DNA of 64,000 bases, taken from the NCBI RefSeq assembly GCF_040802235.1, contig NC_133156.1, positions 181,362,351-181,426,350 of the forward strand. The letters are read 5' to 3'. The stretch comes from Manis javanica (lineage: Eukaryota; Chordata; Mammalia; Pholidota; Manidae). Every line of letters starts with the position of its first letter. The first letter of the stretch is position 1. This document shows, one piece after another, positions 34,990-46,705 of the stretch. A model generated the notes under the pieces. The model saw only the letters and a list, made by a program, of their open reading frames with translations, was not told where the DNA came from and searched no databases. Position numbers and translations under genes: made by a program.

Positions 34990-35525
34990 CTGTGCAAGTT
35001 TCCTGCAGAAAATGTTCCAAGTCGTCCTAAGGAAGCATACATTCACAGGCATCATGCGAATGGGTCAGATTGTTGGGAGGCTCTTACACCGGATTGTTAT
35101 AGAAGCTGATTTTAATAAAATACACATTTTAATAAAATACACGGCTATGTCTACACAGGAGCTGCTGACACAAGTGAAAGATTTAATGTTGTTGCTGCAG
35201 CGTTTACGGAGGATGAGCCAAGAGCTTCGTACACACATTGTCATGCATATCTTGGGGATTTAATGGTGTTGTTGGGATATGAAAGAACTCCGCAGTGATC
35301 TCAGTACTGTCAATTCTTTGTATGACACTATTCATGCATCTCTGAAAAGCTGGCAAATTTTCAAAACATTTGTAAGCGGAGTGAAGGCATAACATCCAGG
35401 AAGCTCCAAGGTTGTTGAAAACATGTTGGATGGGTTGGTTGTGACTGAGGGACTTCTGCAGATTTTTGAACATGGGAAGTTGTATCAACTTATTCCTGAA
35501 ATGCGCAGGTGGCTGGTGCAGTGAG
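34990..35525 (+). pseudogene. decayed hAT-superfamily transposase-like sequence
   Basis: One + frame across 35135-35300 reads IHGYVYTGAADTSERFNVV and, after 6 residues, EDEPRASYTHCHAYLGDLMV. In hAT transposases of the DUF4371/ZMYM/GTF2IRD2 type the matching core is a G-Y-x-G-A-(S/A)-N block followed about 20 residues later by Y-x-H-C and a Leu-rich helix. The spacing fits, but the usual Asn after GA is not clearly kept. Further on, STVNSLYDTIHASLKSWQIF resembles the following helix. A 17-bp tandem duplication at 35109-35142 shifts the frame, and stops follow. It could be a DNA transposon relic or a retrocopy of a hAT-derived gene. The assignment is by eye. Confidence 0.45.
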
Positions 35526-36849
35526 GCCTTGGCTGACTTTGGTTTCCAAATTGGAATTCACCTTTTGTTTACACATTTTCACAAATTTTAAACAATGGGC
35601 TAGGCTTTGCATGCAATTTTGTTTCTAAAGAGTTTCTAATTGAAGCTATAGACATTTTTCTCTTTGCTATCAAGTTAGAAGCAAAATTTCATAGTTTATC
35701 ATCTGAGAGAAGTGATACATACTTCCAAACCATTTGGGACAGAACAGATAAATTATGCCAAAAAGTAATCCCCAAAGGTTTCAAAGTGGGAAAAAAAATT
35801 GTTTTAAGGGGAAAAAAATACATGGTAATTCAGGTAGGATATTTCCCCTACTACATTAGAAAATCAACTTATAATAAATGTTTGCTTCCAATAAGTAGCA
35901 GCCATATTACTAAAATTGTGCTTTCAAAAGCCAGTAACAGCAAAATGAAAGAAATTTGAAAAACACTGCTTCAAGCAACAGTATATTAAATGAAGGAGCT
36001 AAACCCGTGCAAGAATTTTTGGTGTGCTTGCCTGCCATGACCACACCTCCACGAATACCCTACTGTCCTGGGTGAACCACCTGGCCTTCCCTCTGGTCAC
36101 AGTTGAGTGGACTGAGATGGTCACCATGAGCTTATTGGTGACCTTGATTTGGGGCTGGGTTCAAACAATGAGATTCTCTCTTGGGCATTTGGACTAAGTG
36201 ACACAGAAGGAAATGACACTTGGTAATGGGCAGAGGGGCAGGGAGTGCACAAAGCAGGGAGGCAGGGACAGTACCTGGAGTCCCTGAGGGCAGGGGCTCA
36301 GTGGGAGCCCAGGGCAGCCATATGGAGAGGTCATCCTGGCTTTAATCCAAAGGTCTGTTGTACTTAAGGTTTGGAGCACAGCCTGTATCGTGGAACTGCC
36401 CCACCAGTGTCTGTCTCCCCTGAGCAGCTCTTAAGTCTTGTGTCTTGTTATGTCATGCCCCCTACAGTAGATGTTCACAGGCTCCTTGGGAAGTGGATTC
36501 ATTAGCTTAAAGGACCGATAGGAAATCTGGCCAGGTGAGGGACATGGTGAGCATGGAAGGCAATGCAGGTGAGGACTCTTGGCCTCTTACCAGATCCCCT
36601 GGAGGTTGGCCAGAGTACTGGTGGCACCAGTGGCCGGGAAGGGGCCAGAAGGAAGGCCTTGAGACAGTCCGGGGAAGTTTCTGGACCCTGGTGTTAAGGA
36701 GAGTGCCTGATAATGTGGATAGTCATCTCCTGGAGAGTGGCTCATGTAAGCCCCAGGTCCTGGCCCGGTGCCTCAAAGACACCTGTCATTCTGGTCTCAT
36801 CGACTCCTAAGAGAACATGGGCCACCCAGCTAATTGGTGGCCCTGCCTG

Positions 36850-37005
36850 CACTCACCAGGCCCATTCCCTGCTCAATGCTTTTGCCCACAAGATTCTGCC
36901 ACCCAGCATGCCTTCTTCCTCCCCACCAGTGCCAACCCTGCACAATCTTCAAGGCCTGTTCTAATCTCACTTCTGCCAGGCAGTCCTCCCACCTTCCCTG
37001 CGCTG
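36850..37005 (+). repeat. L2 LINE fragment
   Basis: Order and wording such as CATTCCCTGCTCAATGCTTT, CACAATCTTCAAGGCCTGTTC and CAGGCAGTCCTCCCACCTTCC fit mammalian L2. Confidence 0.45.
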
Positions 37006-37384
37006 AAGGATGCCCTTTGGAGTCTTCAAGCCACCACTTACACTTGGATTTGTGTAGCTCAGGAAAGGCATGTGGCAGGGACCCAGGTCTCTCTGGAGCA
37101 ATGCCTTGAAAAGAACAAGATGGGATGGGTTCTCCTTACCCCCTTTTGCTTCATTCCATGGCCCACCCCCAAAGACAAAGGAGAGTCAGAAGAGGCTCCT
37201 TTCCCCACCATCCTGTTGGGGTTTCCCGTGCTCCTCCACCCACATGCAGGAGCCCCTGGCCCAGCTGTTCTCACATCTGCCTCCAATAGGCTATGGCCAA
37301 CCCACTCACCTCACCCAGCCCTGGACACCCCTGTCTCTGCCCCACGCTGCAGCATGGTCTCCTGGCCCCAGCACCTGGCAGCCA

Positions 37385-37470
37385 GCTGCCCATTAATGAG
37401 CACATTAATCTCAGGTGTGGTGAGCCCAGGACACTAGGTAAGCTGGGGTGAGCCTCTCCTCCTAATGAGC
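37385..37470. promoter_or_regulatory. paired TAAT cores beside an E-box (candidate enhancer)
   Basis: CCATTAATGAGCACATTAATC with CAGGTGTGG adjacent, and CCTAATGAGC 40 bases on. This lies about 15 kb upstream of the EMX1 start codon. The call rests on motif arrangement only. Confidence 0.2.
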
Positions 37471-37848
37471 TGCCTAGGAGCTCTCCTGGAGACCCTCCTC
37501 TTTCTCCAAGGATCATAGAATTCGTCCTCTCTCAGCTGCACCACTCGGTTTGCCTTCCCTGGCCACCATGCTGCCAACCTTGCTGTTCCCGTGCCCTGTT
37601 GTCTGACTCTAGGTCCTGACCTGTCTGACGTCCTCAGTACTGGCACTGTGACTGGCAGCGTTTCTGGTTGCTCAGACAGGAACCACAAACAAGGCTAAGC
37701 CAAGTTTTCTCTGGCTGCAATGGAAGCCCCATCTTACTTCCTTCGGTGCAATTTGCTCTTTCTCCAGGAAGCCTTCCCTGACTACTCTAAATCTGACTCA
37801 CCTGGATCTGCCAGTTCTCTCCAGAGAAGTCTGAAACCCAAAAATAAT

Positions 37849-38276
37849 TGTATAACACATGTCCATCTTTTGCATCTCTGTGGATAAAAGTGAAGGTTCC
37901 TATGGCCAGGATTTTCACCTGACCCTGGTTGGCTTGCTTACTACACACATGTGGGCAATTACATTGTTACTGACTCTATATAAAGAGCTCTGCCCAGTGC
38001 TCCGGTTGACATGGTGGCATGGCCACAAGGCTGTGTGGCTGCAAGAGAGCAGAGACTGGAGTGGTGGCAGTGCCGAGGACAGAGACTGAGACTGCTGCAG
38101 GGGCAGAGACCAGCTTGCAGACTCTCTCTGAGTGGATGGGATTCTAGTGATTGACCTGCCACCGTGGGAATAAAGTTGGGTATAAACCCGTTTAGCCCAA
38201 TAATGTTCCATTGTCATTCCTTGGCCTCACTGAATCTGTAGTGAACTTCCCCGGGGCTGAAACTCATTGACAAGAC
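37849..38276 (+). mobile_element. probable solo endogenous-retrovirus LTR
   Basis: The block has LTR-like architecture. A TG start is followed by a TATA box (CTATATAAAGAGCTC) about 125 bases in. A polyadenylation signal (GGGAATAAAGTTGGG) lies about 195 bases later, then a 100-base U5-like part ending TTGACAAGACA. There is no internal viral coding sequence beside it. I see no clear flanking target duplication, so the ends are approximate and the family is unknown to me. Confidence 0.45.
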
Positions 38277-38334
38277 AATCTCTACAAGACCTTTATAAAT
38301 ATATAGAATGGTGTGATTATATGATGTACTTTTC

Positions 38335-38450
38335 TGATATTCAGCAGATGTTTACTGAGCACCTACTGTGTACCAAGCATTGTACTTGGTGCTGAGGAGA
38401 AAGCAGTGTGCAAGACAAAACATGGTTTCCCTTCTCCTGGACCTTAGCAG
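38335..38450. repeat. ancient L2/MIR-age repeat fragment
   Basis: GTTTACTGAGCACCTACTGTG, ACCAAGCATTGTACTTGGTGC and GTTTCCCTTCTCCTGGACC follow the common old mammalian repeat pattern. The family is not certain. Confidence 0.5.
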
Positions 38451-39324
38451 GTAGCATATTGAGGTGGAATAGACCAAGCAACCAGACATTGCTGTACAGT
38501 GTGAATGGCAGGCAGGAGGTGTTTTAGGACCACATGGCAGAAGCACAGTATCAAAGATGCCAACCATTTCTTATTCAAGCCAAACCCCCATGTGAGCCCA
38601 GTCACATTCTGTACTATGTGAATGCTGCCCACCATCCCACCTCTCCACAGTTCATCGGCCCAGGATGGACACATGGTCCTCAGGCGCCAGTCCATGGCCT
38701 GGCCTGTGATCTAGAAAGGGGCTCACTGCCAGAAATGTGAACTAAGAGACACAGAGGGAAGTTGCAGTCAAACATGGGCCTCGCCCTTGTAGACAGGGCT
38801 ACATGCACGCTGAGGTCACAAGGGAACCAGGATGATGTGTTCAGGAGAGAGGGAGGGGAAGGAGCTGCCCGGCAGAGAGACCCGGTGGGCTCCATTCCCA
38901 CTCACTGGGCATCCGGACAGCACATCACACAACCCCCAAACCAAGGTGACCAGCAAGGCAGACCCGTAGGCCAGGCTTGAGCAAAGAGCGGGATAGGCAA
39001 GAAAGGCTGCTTAGCTCCCCTGGAGAGGAGTGTGAGTGGGACAGGATTTCTAGGAGGTATGAATGTCAGTCACGGTGTAAGACCTCTGAAGGACATATAG
39101 CTGCAGCCAACCCAGCATGAGTGAAACTGTAGAAATTTAAAATTGCAGAACTACATTTGCTTTGAGCAGAGTGCCCTATGCTATGGGAATATTTCAAAAT
39201 GCAGAAAAGCAAAAAGAGCTAAATAAAAATTCCTCAAAATCTAACTACTCAGATACCATTATTTTAAATGTTTATTCTTGATTGAGCTTTTTCTAGATAC
39301 AAAACATTGCTTTATGACTTTCCA

Positions 39325-39425
39325 AGCACTGTTTTATTTAACGTTCTCAACCCTATGAGATGCATACTCTTTTTAACTCAACCTAACAGATGAGGAAACT
39401 GAGAGACAGTTTAAGTACATTGCAG
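39325..39425 (-). repeat. MIR SINE fragment
   Basis: GTTTTATTTAACGTTCTCAA, CCCTATGAGATGCATACTC and CAGATGAGGAAACTGAGAG form a reverse MIR. Confidence 0.7.
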
Positions 39426-39969
39426 AATAGCAGCTTGAATCCAGCCAGGTGATAACCAACTCAAGTGATAGCCAGTGTTATAATTTTTATGTCCATATTT
39501 ATGGTCTTTTAAAAGAGAGCATAAATGAATGTGGACTCCTTTTCTGTTTCTTTTTACAAATATTTTGTGAAAAACTTTCAAGTCACATCTAGTCATACTT
39601 TATACATTTAATGTCACTCAAGTAACATACTTACATTAGAGAAAGTAAAAAATACAGATGATTTTAAAGAGAAAACCAAAAATCATTTGCAATCCGGCCA
39701 CCTGAAAGACCACTGTTTATATACAGGAGTCTATCTTCTATTCCTGGAAGGAATTTAGGATTAGGAGTAAGGCTGCTGCTTCTAAACAGGCAATGTCACC
39801 CAGGGAGTATTTTAATGAGCTGGGAAACCATGTCAGCATTTGGCAGGTGAATTATGTTTGGAACCTTGAAGAACACTTCTGGCTGATGTAGGTGAGTATG
39901 TTCCAGATGGTAACATTAAATGTTGCACGGTCTCTATAAACACCCTGGTTGTAGCAGAGAGAACGAGGC

Positions 39970-40085
39970 AAGGGGTCAACAAAACTGGATTCTCCTCTGG
40001 AGATGCATGGGTTGGGGAAGTTATTTCCTGTCTGAGTCTCAGTTTCCTCATCTGTATAATGAGCTGCTACAATTCTAGGAGTGCG
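39970..40085 (+). repeat. MIR SINE fragment
   Basis: AAAACTGGATTCTCCTCTGG and GAGTCTCAGTTTCCTCATCT followed by GTATAATGAG form a forward MIR core. Confidence 0.7.
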
Positions 40086-40479
40086 AGAATGTCAGTGGAG
40101 TTCCACTTCTGGGATGTCTGCTGCATTTGGGACGATTCCTGACACAGTTCCCACTCAGCTTTGGCATGAAGAACAGAGGGCCGGTATTATGAAAGGGTCT
40201 GGGGTCAGGGAACACCAAAGGCTTAAGGACACCCAAATGAGGGTGTGAGCTCTATTTTCCTGGAAGGCTGGGCCAGCCAAGCCGATTAGGGGCCTGGAGC
40301 AGCTGTGGGCCGAGGGAGGCCGCTGGGAGTGAGGGGATTCAAACTGCTCTTTCCCACCCTCTCCCCCACCAGCCTGTTCTGTGTAAAAATTCCAAACTCC
40401 CAATCAAACCCCCTTCTCTTTTCTCCTTTCATTCACCTGCCCATCTTCCTCTCCTCTTCTCTCCTTTTCTATCCAAACT

Positions 40480-40570
40480 CATAATTAATCGCTCAAGGCA
40501 AAAGTAATGAATGTTAATTGGCCATCTGTAGGAAGACTAATTAAAATCTACCACGCTGGGGTTTCAAACA
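40480..40570. promoter_or_regulatory. TAAT cluster upstream of EMX1 (candidate conserved enhancer)
   Basis: Ninety bases contain CATAATTAATCG, AAGTAATGAATG, GTTAATTGGCCATCTG and GACTAATTAAAATC. That is four homeodomain-type cores and one E-box. The flanks are CT-rich and not AT-rich, so the cluster stands out from its surroundings. It lies about 18 kb upstream of EMX1 and 14 kb beyond the SPR stop codon. Function is inference only. Confidence 0.3.
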
Positions 40571-40923
40571 TACCTATAGCAACGGAGTGAATCGGGAATG
40601 AGGCGAGGAGGGACTGAGGTAACAGCTGAAAGACTGCAAAACACCATTGGGCTTAGGTGTGAGGGAGCGACGCCAGAGAGGGCCCGAGATGCTGCAGAGA
40701 GGGAGGGAGAGAGGGAGAGAAACTTCCTTGATTTACTCCCACCACTGCAGGACCTGGCATTTTGTTGCTGTTCCATTTTGTATTTAACAAACACACTGAC
40801 ACGTTTCCTTCTCACTGGACATGGCTTAAGGGGTGGCTGGAGTTTATCAATACACAATTGTTGTTCCTTAGTCATAGGCCTGAAGACACCCATTTATCCA
40901 GGAACAGCTGCACTATGTCAAAA

Positions 40924-40924
<1 letters not shown>

Positions 40925-40974
<50 letters not shown>
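40925..40974 (+). repeat. (CA)25 microsatellite
   Basis: A pure CA run of about 50 bases. Confidence 0.95.
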
Positions 40975-40976
<2 letters not shown>

Positions 40977-42732
40977 CTAAACCTCATGCACAGCTTTGCA
41001 TAGGTTCCTGCTTGCAAGGTAATGCCCTGTCACATGTGCACACTTGCGCACCAGTTATAAACTGAGAGCAACCCGGGGATATGACATGTGATCACACAAT
41101 CACACATAATCCCATGTATACACACTGTTGTATGCACATGTGGTTTAAGCATATAAACCTAAAGTTATTCAAATATAAATGCAGAAATGTGCTTATAATA
41201 GTTTACACTTATATACATATTCAACACAATAGTCCTATAGGTAAGTGCATATTTACACACCCAAACCGTACTTGCATGCACACACTGTTATCTGGCAAGT
41301 TTTGCATTAAAACATGCATACACAAGTACACAATTACACAAACTCCTTCTCCGTGCATAAGTGAAGCCAAATACTCAGGTGCCTATATGACTAGTATCAA
41401 TACTAAGGTAGCACAATTACACACACACTGAGACCCAGGCAGTCCCATGTGTGGTTCATATACTTCTGTTAGACGTACACACAGACTGGAGCCCCAGGAG
41501 AGAACATACCCCTGATGACGGCCTCTTTTCCTGAAAAACATAGGGCTAGAGCCACAGATACAAGGGGTTAGCCTCCTCTCCTCTCTCAGAACACTGGGTT
41601 TTGAGCAACATGAGCACCCGCAGCCTGCTCAGAATGTCCTGTCCAACCTTTGGGCAGAAAGGATTGTAAATCTGATGAAAGAGTAAGAGATGGCCTGGGA
41701 GTCAGGAAGGGCTTTGATGAGGCTGGTCAAGGGTGAGGCTGCCAGCCTGCGGGTTGGGTGGCAGGGCCTTTGACCCTATGTATCTTGAAAGGGTCAGTTC
41801 TGTGGGTCTGGGAAGGCTTGTACTGGGTGGACATGGCATTGTGGAAGAGCCCTGACACAGGGGCTGGGTCCCCTTGAACAGGGTCCCTGTTTCTCATACT
41901 TAGAGTGAAAAGGCTGCCCTCCTTTCTGGAGTTTCCAGGGTCTCCTCCTCATTGCTGTAAAATCCCTTTATGATGAACTTAGACTAAAGCAGGAGGGAGT
42001 GCAAATGCAAAGAAGAGCTTCCTGACACATGGGGGTGGGGGGTGAAAACCTGGAAAGGGTCACAGAGAGAAAGAGTGCAGGCTCCTACCCAGGAATGCTT
42101 GCAAGGAAGGGCTAAACAACTTAGTGTCCTCAATCTTTGTGCCAACCCTCTCTGCCCCTGGAGGCCCAGGGTCTGAGGTTCTTAGACCAGACAACCTGAA
42201 GCTCAGAGTTAGTGCCCAAGGCACATCCTTAGGTCCAGCAGGGAAAGCAGCTGTGAGAAGAGCAGGCAGAGGAGGGCAATGTCCTTGGTGCCCCGCAGGG
42301 ACCTGTATGTTGGGTGCATCCCTGGAAGTTGGGAGTCAGCCACAGAAGGAATTTCCAGCTGTAATAAACGCGCTGAAAAGAATCTCTGATAACCCCAGGG
42401 GTCACATCACACATGAGGCCAGGTGCTCATCACCACCCCTCTGGGACCCAGGGGGATTGGCTACTTTACATCCTCACCTGCCACGTGAGGAGACCCAGCT
42501 GCTCCAGTTGTCCAGGGCCACACGATTGTTAGTGGCTGAGTCAGCCACAGAAGCCAAGTCCAGTGAGCTATCTTTTAGAGCTGGGTGGTCAGGGGCCTCT
42601 CCCTGTGTTGGAGGGGAGGAAGCAAGGCCTGCTTCTCAGAGCATGGACTTCCTGGAGAGCCTCTGGGCCCTCAGGAATCTCCCTGTGCCAGGCTAAGTCC
42701 TCAGAATTCTCTGGGAGGAATAGGAGCGTGTG

Positions 42733-42738
<6 letters not shown>
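40975..42738. other. spacer, no gene recognised
   Basis: The part 41030-41430 is loosely rich in ACACA/CATA words, an aged microsatellite-like neighbourhood. The rest is unique. Frames such as 42124-42696 on the + strand show no family features. Confidence 0.4.

Positions 42739-42781
<43 letters not shown>
42739..42781 (+). repeat. (CA)n microsatellite
   Basis: About 21 pure CA units, preceded by GTGTGCGCGCG and followed by CTCTCACACTCACACACACA. Confidence 0.95.
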
Positions 42782-42784
<3 letters not shown>

Positions 42785-45700
42785 CACACTCACACACACA
42801 TGCGCACACCCCTGTGACAGCTTCTACATTTGGAGCTGACAGATGTGCAAGGTAACAGCTCGGCACCGCCTGTGCAGCTGAGGCCCTGGCGTCGCGAGCG
42901 GGATTATTTCCAGTGAGGCTCAGGGCGACTGCGTGAGCGCACGCCTGGGTGTGTGTGAGTGTGCCTGTGAGAGAGAGTGTATGAGTGTGTGTGAGTGTGT
43001 AGCTTCTCTCGAGCTCTCTCCCTCCATCTAAATCTGTCTCACTGTATTTTCAGATCTTTCTGTCTCTGCCCATTTTCCTCCGTGTTTCTCCATCTTCCTC
43101 TCGCTGTCCTGCTCACCCTGTTTCAGCCTCGCTGGTCCTCACTATGTCTGTTTTTGTGTCTTGGCCTGGTTGCTCCAGAGAGGAGAGGAGACCTGCCTCC
43201 TCTCAACCCCCTCACTTTGCCCTGGTCCCTTTCCAGTCTCACGCAGGCAGGCCACAAGAATGGATCCTTAAAGGAAGCCCATTTTGTTCTAGGTAACGAT
43301 GTAGCTGTCCCTGCCCTGTCCACAGGGCTCCTGGTCAGGGAGATGGGGTGGGGAACTCTGGAGCTCTTCTGGGCTAAGAGAACAGCCCCCCAGCTTTGGT
43401 CACCATCTTCAGGCCCGCCTTCTCCTAACGAGCCAGCTCACTCTGACACTCATCATTGTGGGCAAATGAACATTTTAGAAGTCAATAGCGCAGGTCTCCT
43501 TTGCCTCCCAAAATTTCCCATCTCCCTCTCCATTTGCCCAAATCTCACTGCAGACCAAGCCTAGCTATGGCCCCAAATCTGACCTCAAATCTGGACTCAC
43601 AGTGACCCTGACCCTGGCCACATATCAATCCTTAATTTTGACCTCAGAGAACCCTAACCCCTAACCCTGACTCTGTCCCCTGAACTTCTCCTTCTCGGAG
43701 GAGCTGCCTCCTTTGATCTCTGCCAACATCTGTGCTCACAGCTCACTTTCAATACTCTAGTCCAAGTGGGGACACCCCTAGAGACACCAAACTGGATCTG
43801 GGTGAGGATGGGGCTGTGGGGAGTGATTTTTTTTAAACTTACCAGTTATTCTGGCACAGGTGAGCCCCGCCCTCTTCCTCAATACACACATTGAGGCTTT
43901 CCTTTAGTTTGAAACCCCACATAGAGATGCCTGAGCTGGGTAGAGGCTGTCTGCAGAGAGGAGACCTGATATCTAGGCAACAGTTAGCACAACCAAGCCC
44001 TTTGAAATGCTTCACGATACACCTGGCACTGGGCCACTACACCATTTTCACTCACTTGCTTGTGTACTATCTCATTCATTCATTCATTCATCAAACACTC
44101 AACAAAGCCTCAGTGGGTTAGGTCTGGGTAAGGTCTGTGGGATATATACAGCCTCTTGAGTCTGAGACCTTGGGTCCCTGGGGTCAAGCTGGGGCTTGGA
44201 AGGGCAGGGCCCAGGCAAAAGTCCTCTGTAGCGGCTAGACCAAGCCTTGAACCAGAGTATGGGCCAGACAGATGCTTGCAGCTGCAGGAGGAGGCCCCAG
44301 GTCTGGGCACGGGGAGTTCGGCCCCTTGCTTCCCTGCTCTGGTGTTGGGGATGGGAGACATGGGCCTGTGGGCTGACAGATCACTATACAGCTTCCAGGT
44401 CAGTCAGCTGGGGCATCACTCTGAGTCTCTGGGGGTGGGGCGGGGCACCTCAGGGGCAGATTCCCCAAAGGGAAAAAGGAACTTCTTCACCCTCCCTCCT
44501 CCTGTCCACCAGGCCCTCCAGGGCTCTCAGCGCTCACAGGCTCGCTCACAGGCTCACTCACAGGCTCACGTGAAGGGCAGTTAGGCCTGAGGGGAATGCA
44601 CGAGAAAGGGAGAAATGGAGACAAAGGGCAAAGTAGGGGAGTCTTGCTGGGAATTAGCAATAATTCCAGGTGGGAATGGGGAGGTGGGTTCTCTCCTAAA
44701 GCCTGAGGGAAAATCCAGCACTCAGCTCTGCCTTCCAGCCCTGCCCGCAGAAGACCTCGGGATTGGCTCGGGGGAGCATGGATGGCTCACTCCCTCTTCT
44801 CCTCAGCTACACTGTAAATAACCCTCACCCGCTGGCCTGATCCTGGCCTGATGCTGCATGGTCCTCAGCTAACTTCTCTGCAAGCTGCCTAGTGGCTTCA
44901 GGTGCGCTCCCTCCTCCCAGACACCCCAGGTCACTGAGAGGTGCCACGGGGTCTAGAGAGGTGTCACCCCATGGGGTCCCCACTCTGGAAGTGCTCTTCA
45001 CCTATCTTCTGGTTGCCCCAGGGGACCCCAGTGGTGAGGGAGCGCTGCCGGGCACTCCTGGGCATATTTGCATGGGGGTGTGTACATTTGCTACAGGAGT
45101 GGGCATTATACATACATACGGTAGCAGAGGAGGCCACGTGCTATGGGGAGACACTGCATGAAGGAGGCCAAAGGCAGTATCCCAGAGCCCAGCTCTCTGA
45201 GACGAGATGTGGGGAGATGCTAGCACAGAGTATGTCCCCGAGGAGTGGTTCTGAGCGGGGAGGCAGGAGCAGCTGGACACCTCTAGGCTTGGCTAATAAT
45301 GGAACTCAAATACCAGCCTGCATTGTATTCACAAGATAAAGGACAGGAATTGGGGGGTGGGGAGGAGGCTTCTGCCCAGCTTAGTCCCAGCTAGTCATGC
45401 TCACAGACAGACGTGCTGGAGCTCCCTGGGATGGGTCTGCAATACTCCCCTCACTCCTCTGCCCCTCCCAGTTTGGCTGCTGGCCCTCAGCTCAGGGGTA
45501 TTACACACAACCTAACTGCCCAGCTCGTTCACACCAAAGACAGCCTTGTTTGTCTTTTGGCTAATCTGAGGCCCAGCTCGACCTGGCAGCTGGGCATGTG
45601 CAGGCATGTATTGTGTATGTGCTTACATGTGCTCCTGTGTGTGCTAGCCAAGGCCAGGCCATGCATGCTGGGAACACAGATGGTTAGCCCCTGGAGGCTG

Positions 45701-46234
45701 GCAAGAGGGTCCCTGCACCTGTGGTGGGGGACACATGGGGAGGCTGAGTCCAGGCCAAGGGGCAAGGCCCGGGAAATCCCTGTGGCCAGAGCCCATATGT
45801 CACTAAGGGCACCACACGGGGCCCTTACTGCCCCAGGGGCCTCTAAGAGTCCAAAAGCCTACAGTACAGGGAGAAAGACAGGACTAGGGTCATTCTCAAG
45901 GCTCTTAAATCCCTGGGCTCAGAGGGGACGAGTGTCAGGCATGGGAGGGCCTCGCCACCTCGTGGGGACATGTGGTACTCCAAGCCCTGGCCAACCAGCC
46001 CGATGGGGAAGGAGGGAGCCCACCCCGACAGGGCAGCCAAAGGAGACTGTGTGCTGACGGCCCTCACTCTCCCATGGGAGCAGGAGGCAGGCTGAGGACA
46101 TCTGTTCAACGCCCACCATGCAGAAGGGGCAGCCCAGGCTGGCGTAGCCCCTCCTGCAGAGGCAAACCTGATGCCATCAGATGCAGCCTGACCACGTTTG
46201 AAACACCTTGGGGAAAGGTTTGCAGAAAGGAATA
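42782..46234. other. spacer, no gene recognised
   Basis: GC-moderate sequence with a short (ATTC)n run near 44070-44092 and the small tandem repeat at 44531-44566. Several open frames of 130-210 codons occur on both strands, but none shows a domain, splice structure or consistent frame. Confidence 0.4.
44531..44566 (+). repeat. 12-bp tandem repeat, three copies
   Basis: Units of the form GCTCACAGGCTC / GCTCACAGGCTC / ACTCACAGGCTC stand in tandem. Confidence 0.75.
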
Positions 46235-46320
46235 TTACAGCTCACCTGTTCTAAGGAAACTGAAGCCCACAGAGGCAGAGTTGCCCTGCTCAAGATCCTA
46301 CAGTGTCTCTGTTACAGAAG
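46235..46320 (-). repeat. MIR SINE fragment
   Basis: CTAAGGAAACTGAAGCCCACA, GAGGCAGAGTTGCCCTGCTCA and AGATCCTACAG form a reverse MIR core. Confidence 0.55.
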
Positions 46321-46554
46321 GAACTGGGACTGAGGGTATATTTTCCGGTGGGTCTGGTGAGCCCAGGATGTGCTGTCCAAACTGAACCCCAGCCTCACGG
46401 AGGCCCAGAATAGGGGCAGCACAGTGAGAGTTCTTGCTGCAGGTCAGCAAGGGGGAGGGCATGTGGGCCACATGGAGGAGATGTGGATCCAGGTGGGGTT
46501 CCAGGATGACCTAGATCTTAATATTGAAAGGCAATAAGTGTAAGTATCTCTGGG

Positions 46555-46705
46555 GCATTTACTGCAATGTGAGCACTGTGCTAAATATTCCAAACATTAA
46601 ATCATTTGAGGGAGGCACCATTATAATCTACATTTTCAGCCCAGAGAAGCACTTTGCCCTGGGTTACCAGCTGGTGAGTAGCAGAGCTGGGATCTGAACA
46701 CAGTG
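46555..46705 (-). repeat. MIR SINE
   Basis: ACTGCAATGTGAGCACTGTGC, TTAAATCATTTGAGGGAGGC, CCAGAGAAGCACTTTGCCC and GAGTAGCAGAGCTGGGATCTG give the reverse MIR order. Confidence 0.7.

Larger units (their letters stand above)
35526..37848. other. spacer, no gene recognised
   Basis: AT-rich to about 36.0 kb, then ordinary GC-richer sequence. L2-like pieces occur near 36850-37000 (CCTTCTTCCTCCCCACCAG, ATCTTCAAGGCCTGTTCTAA) and 37725-37810 (TTTCTCCAGGAAGCCTTCCC). A TAAT plus E-box cluster lies at 37385-37470. No exon was recognised. Confidence 0.45.
38451..40479. other. spacer with MIR fragments, no gene recognised
   Basis: Unique sequence apart from two MIR pieces listed separately. Open frames are short and overlapping. 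Confidence 0.45.

Noticed and set aside
40925-42830. His/Thr-rich and Cys/Val-rich open frames across the CA repeats
   Set aside because: They are translations of microsatellite DNA.
43651-43670. CCCTAACCCCTAACCCT, telomere-like
   Set aside because: Only about three imperfect units within a loosely GACCCT-rich stretch; too short for an interstitial telomere.
45413-46057. 214-codon + frame
   Set aside because: No recognisable domain; competing open frames of similar quality on the other strand.
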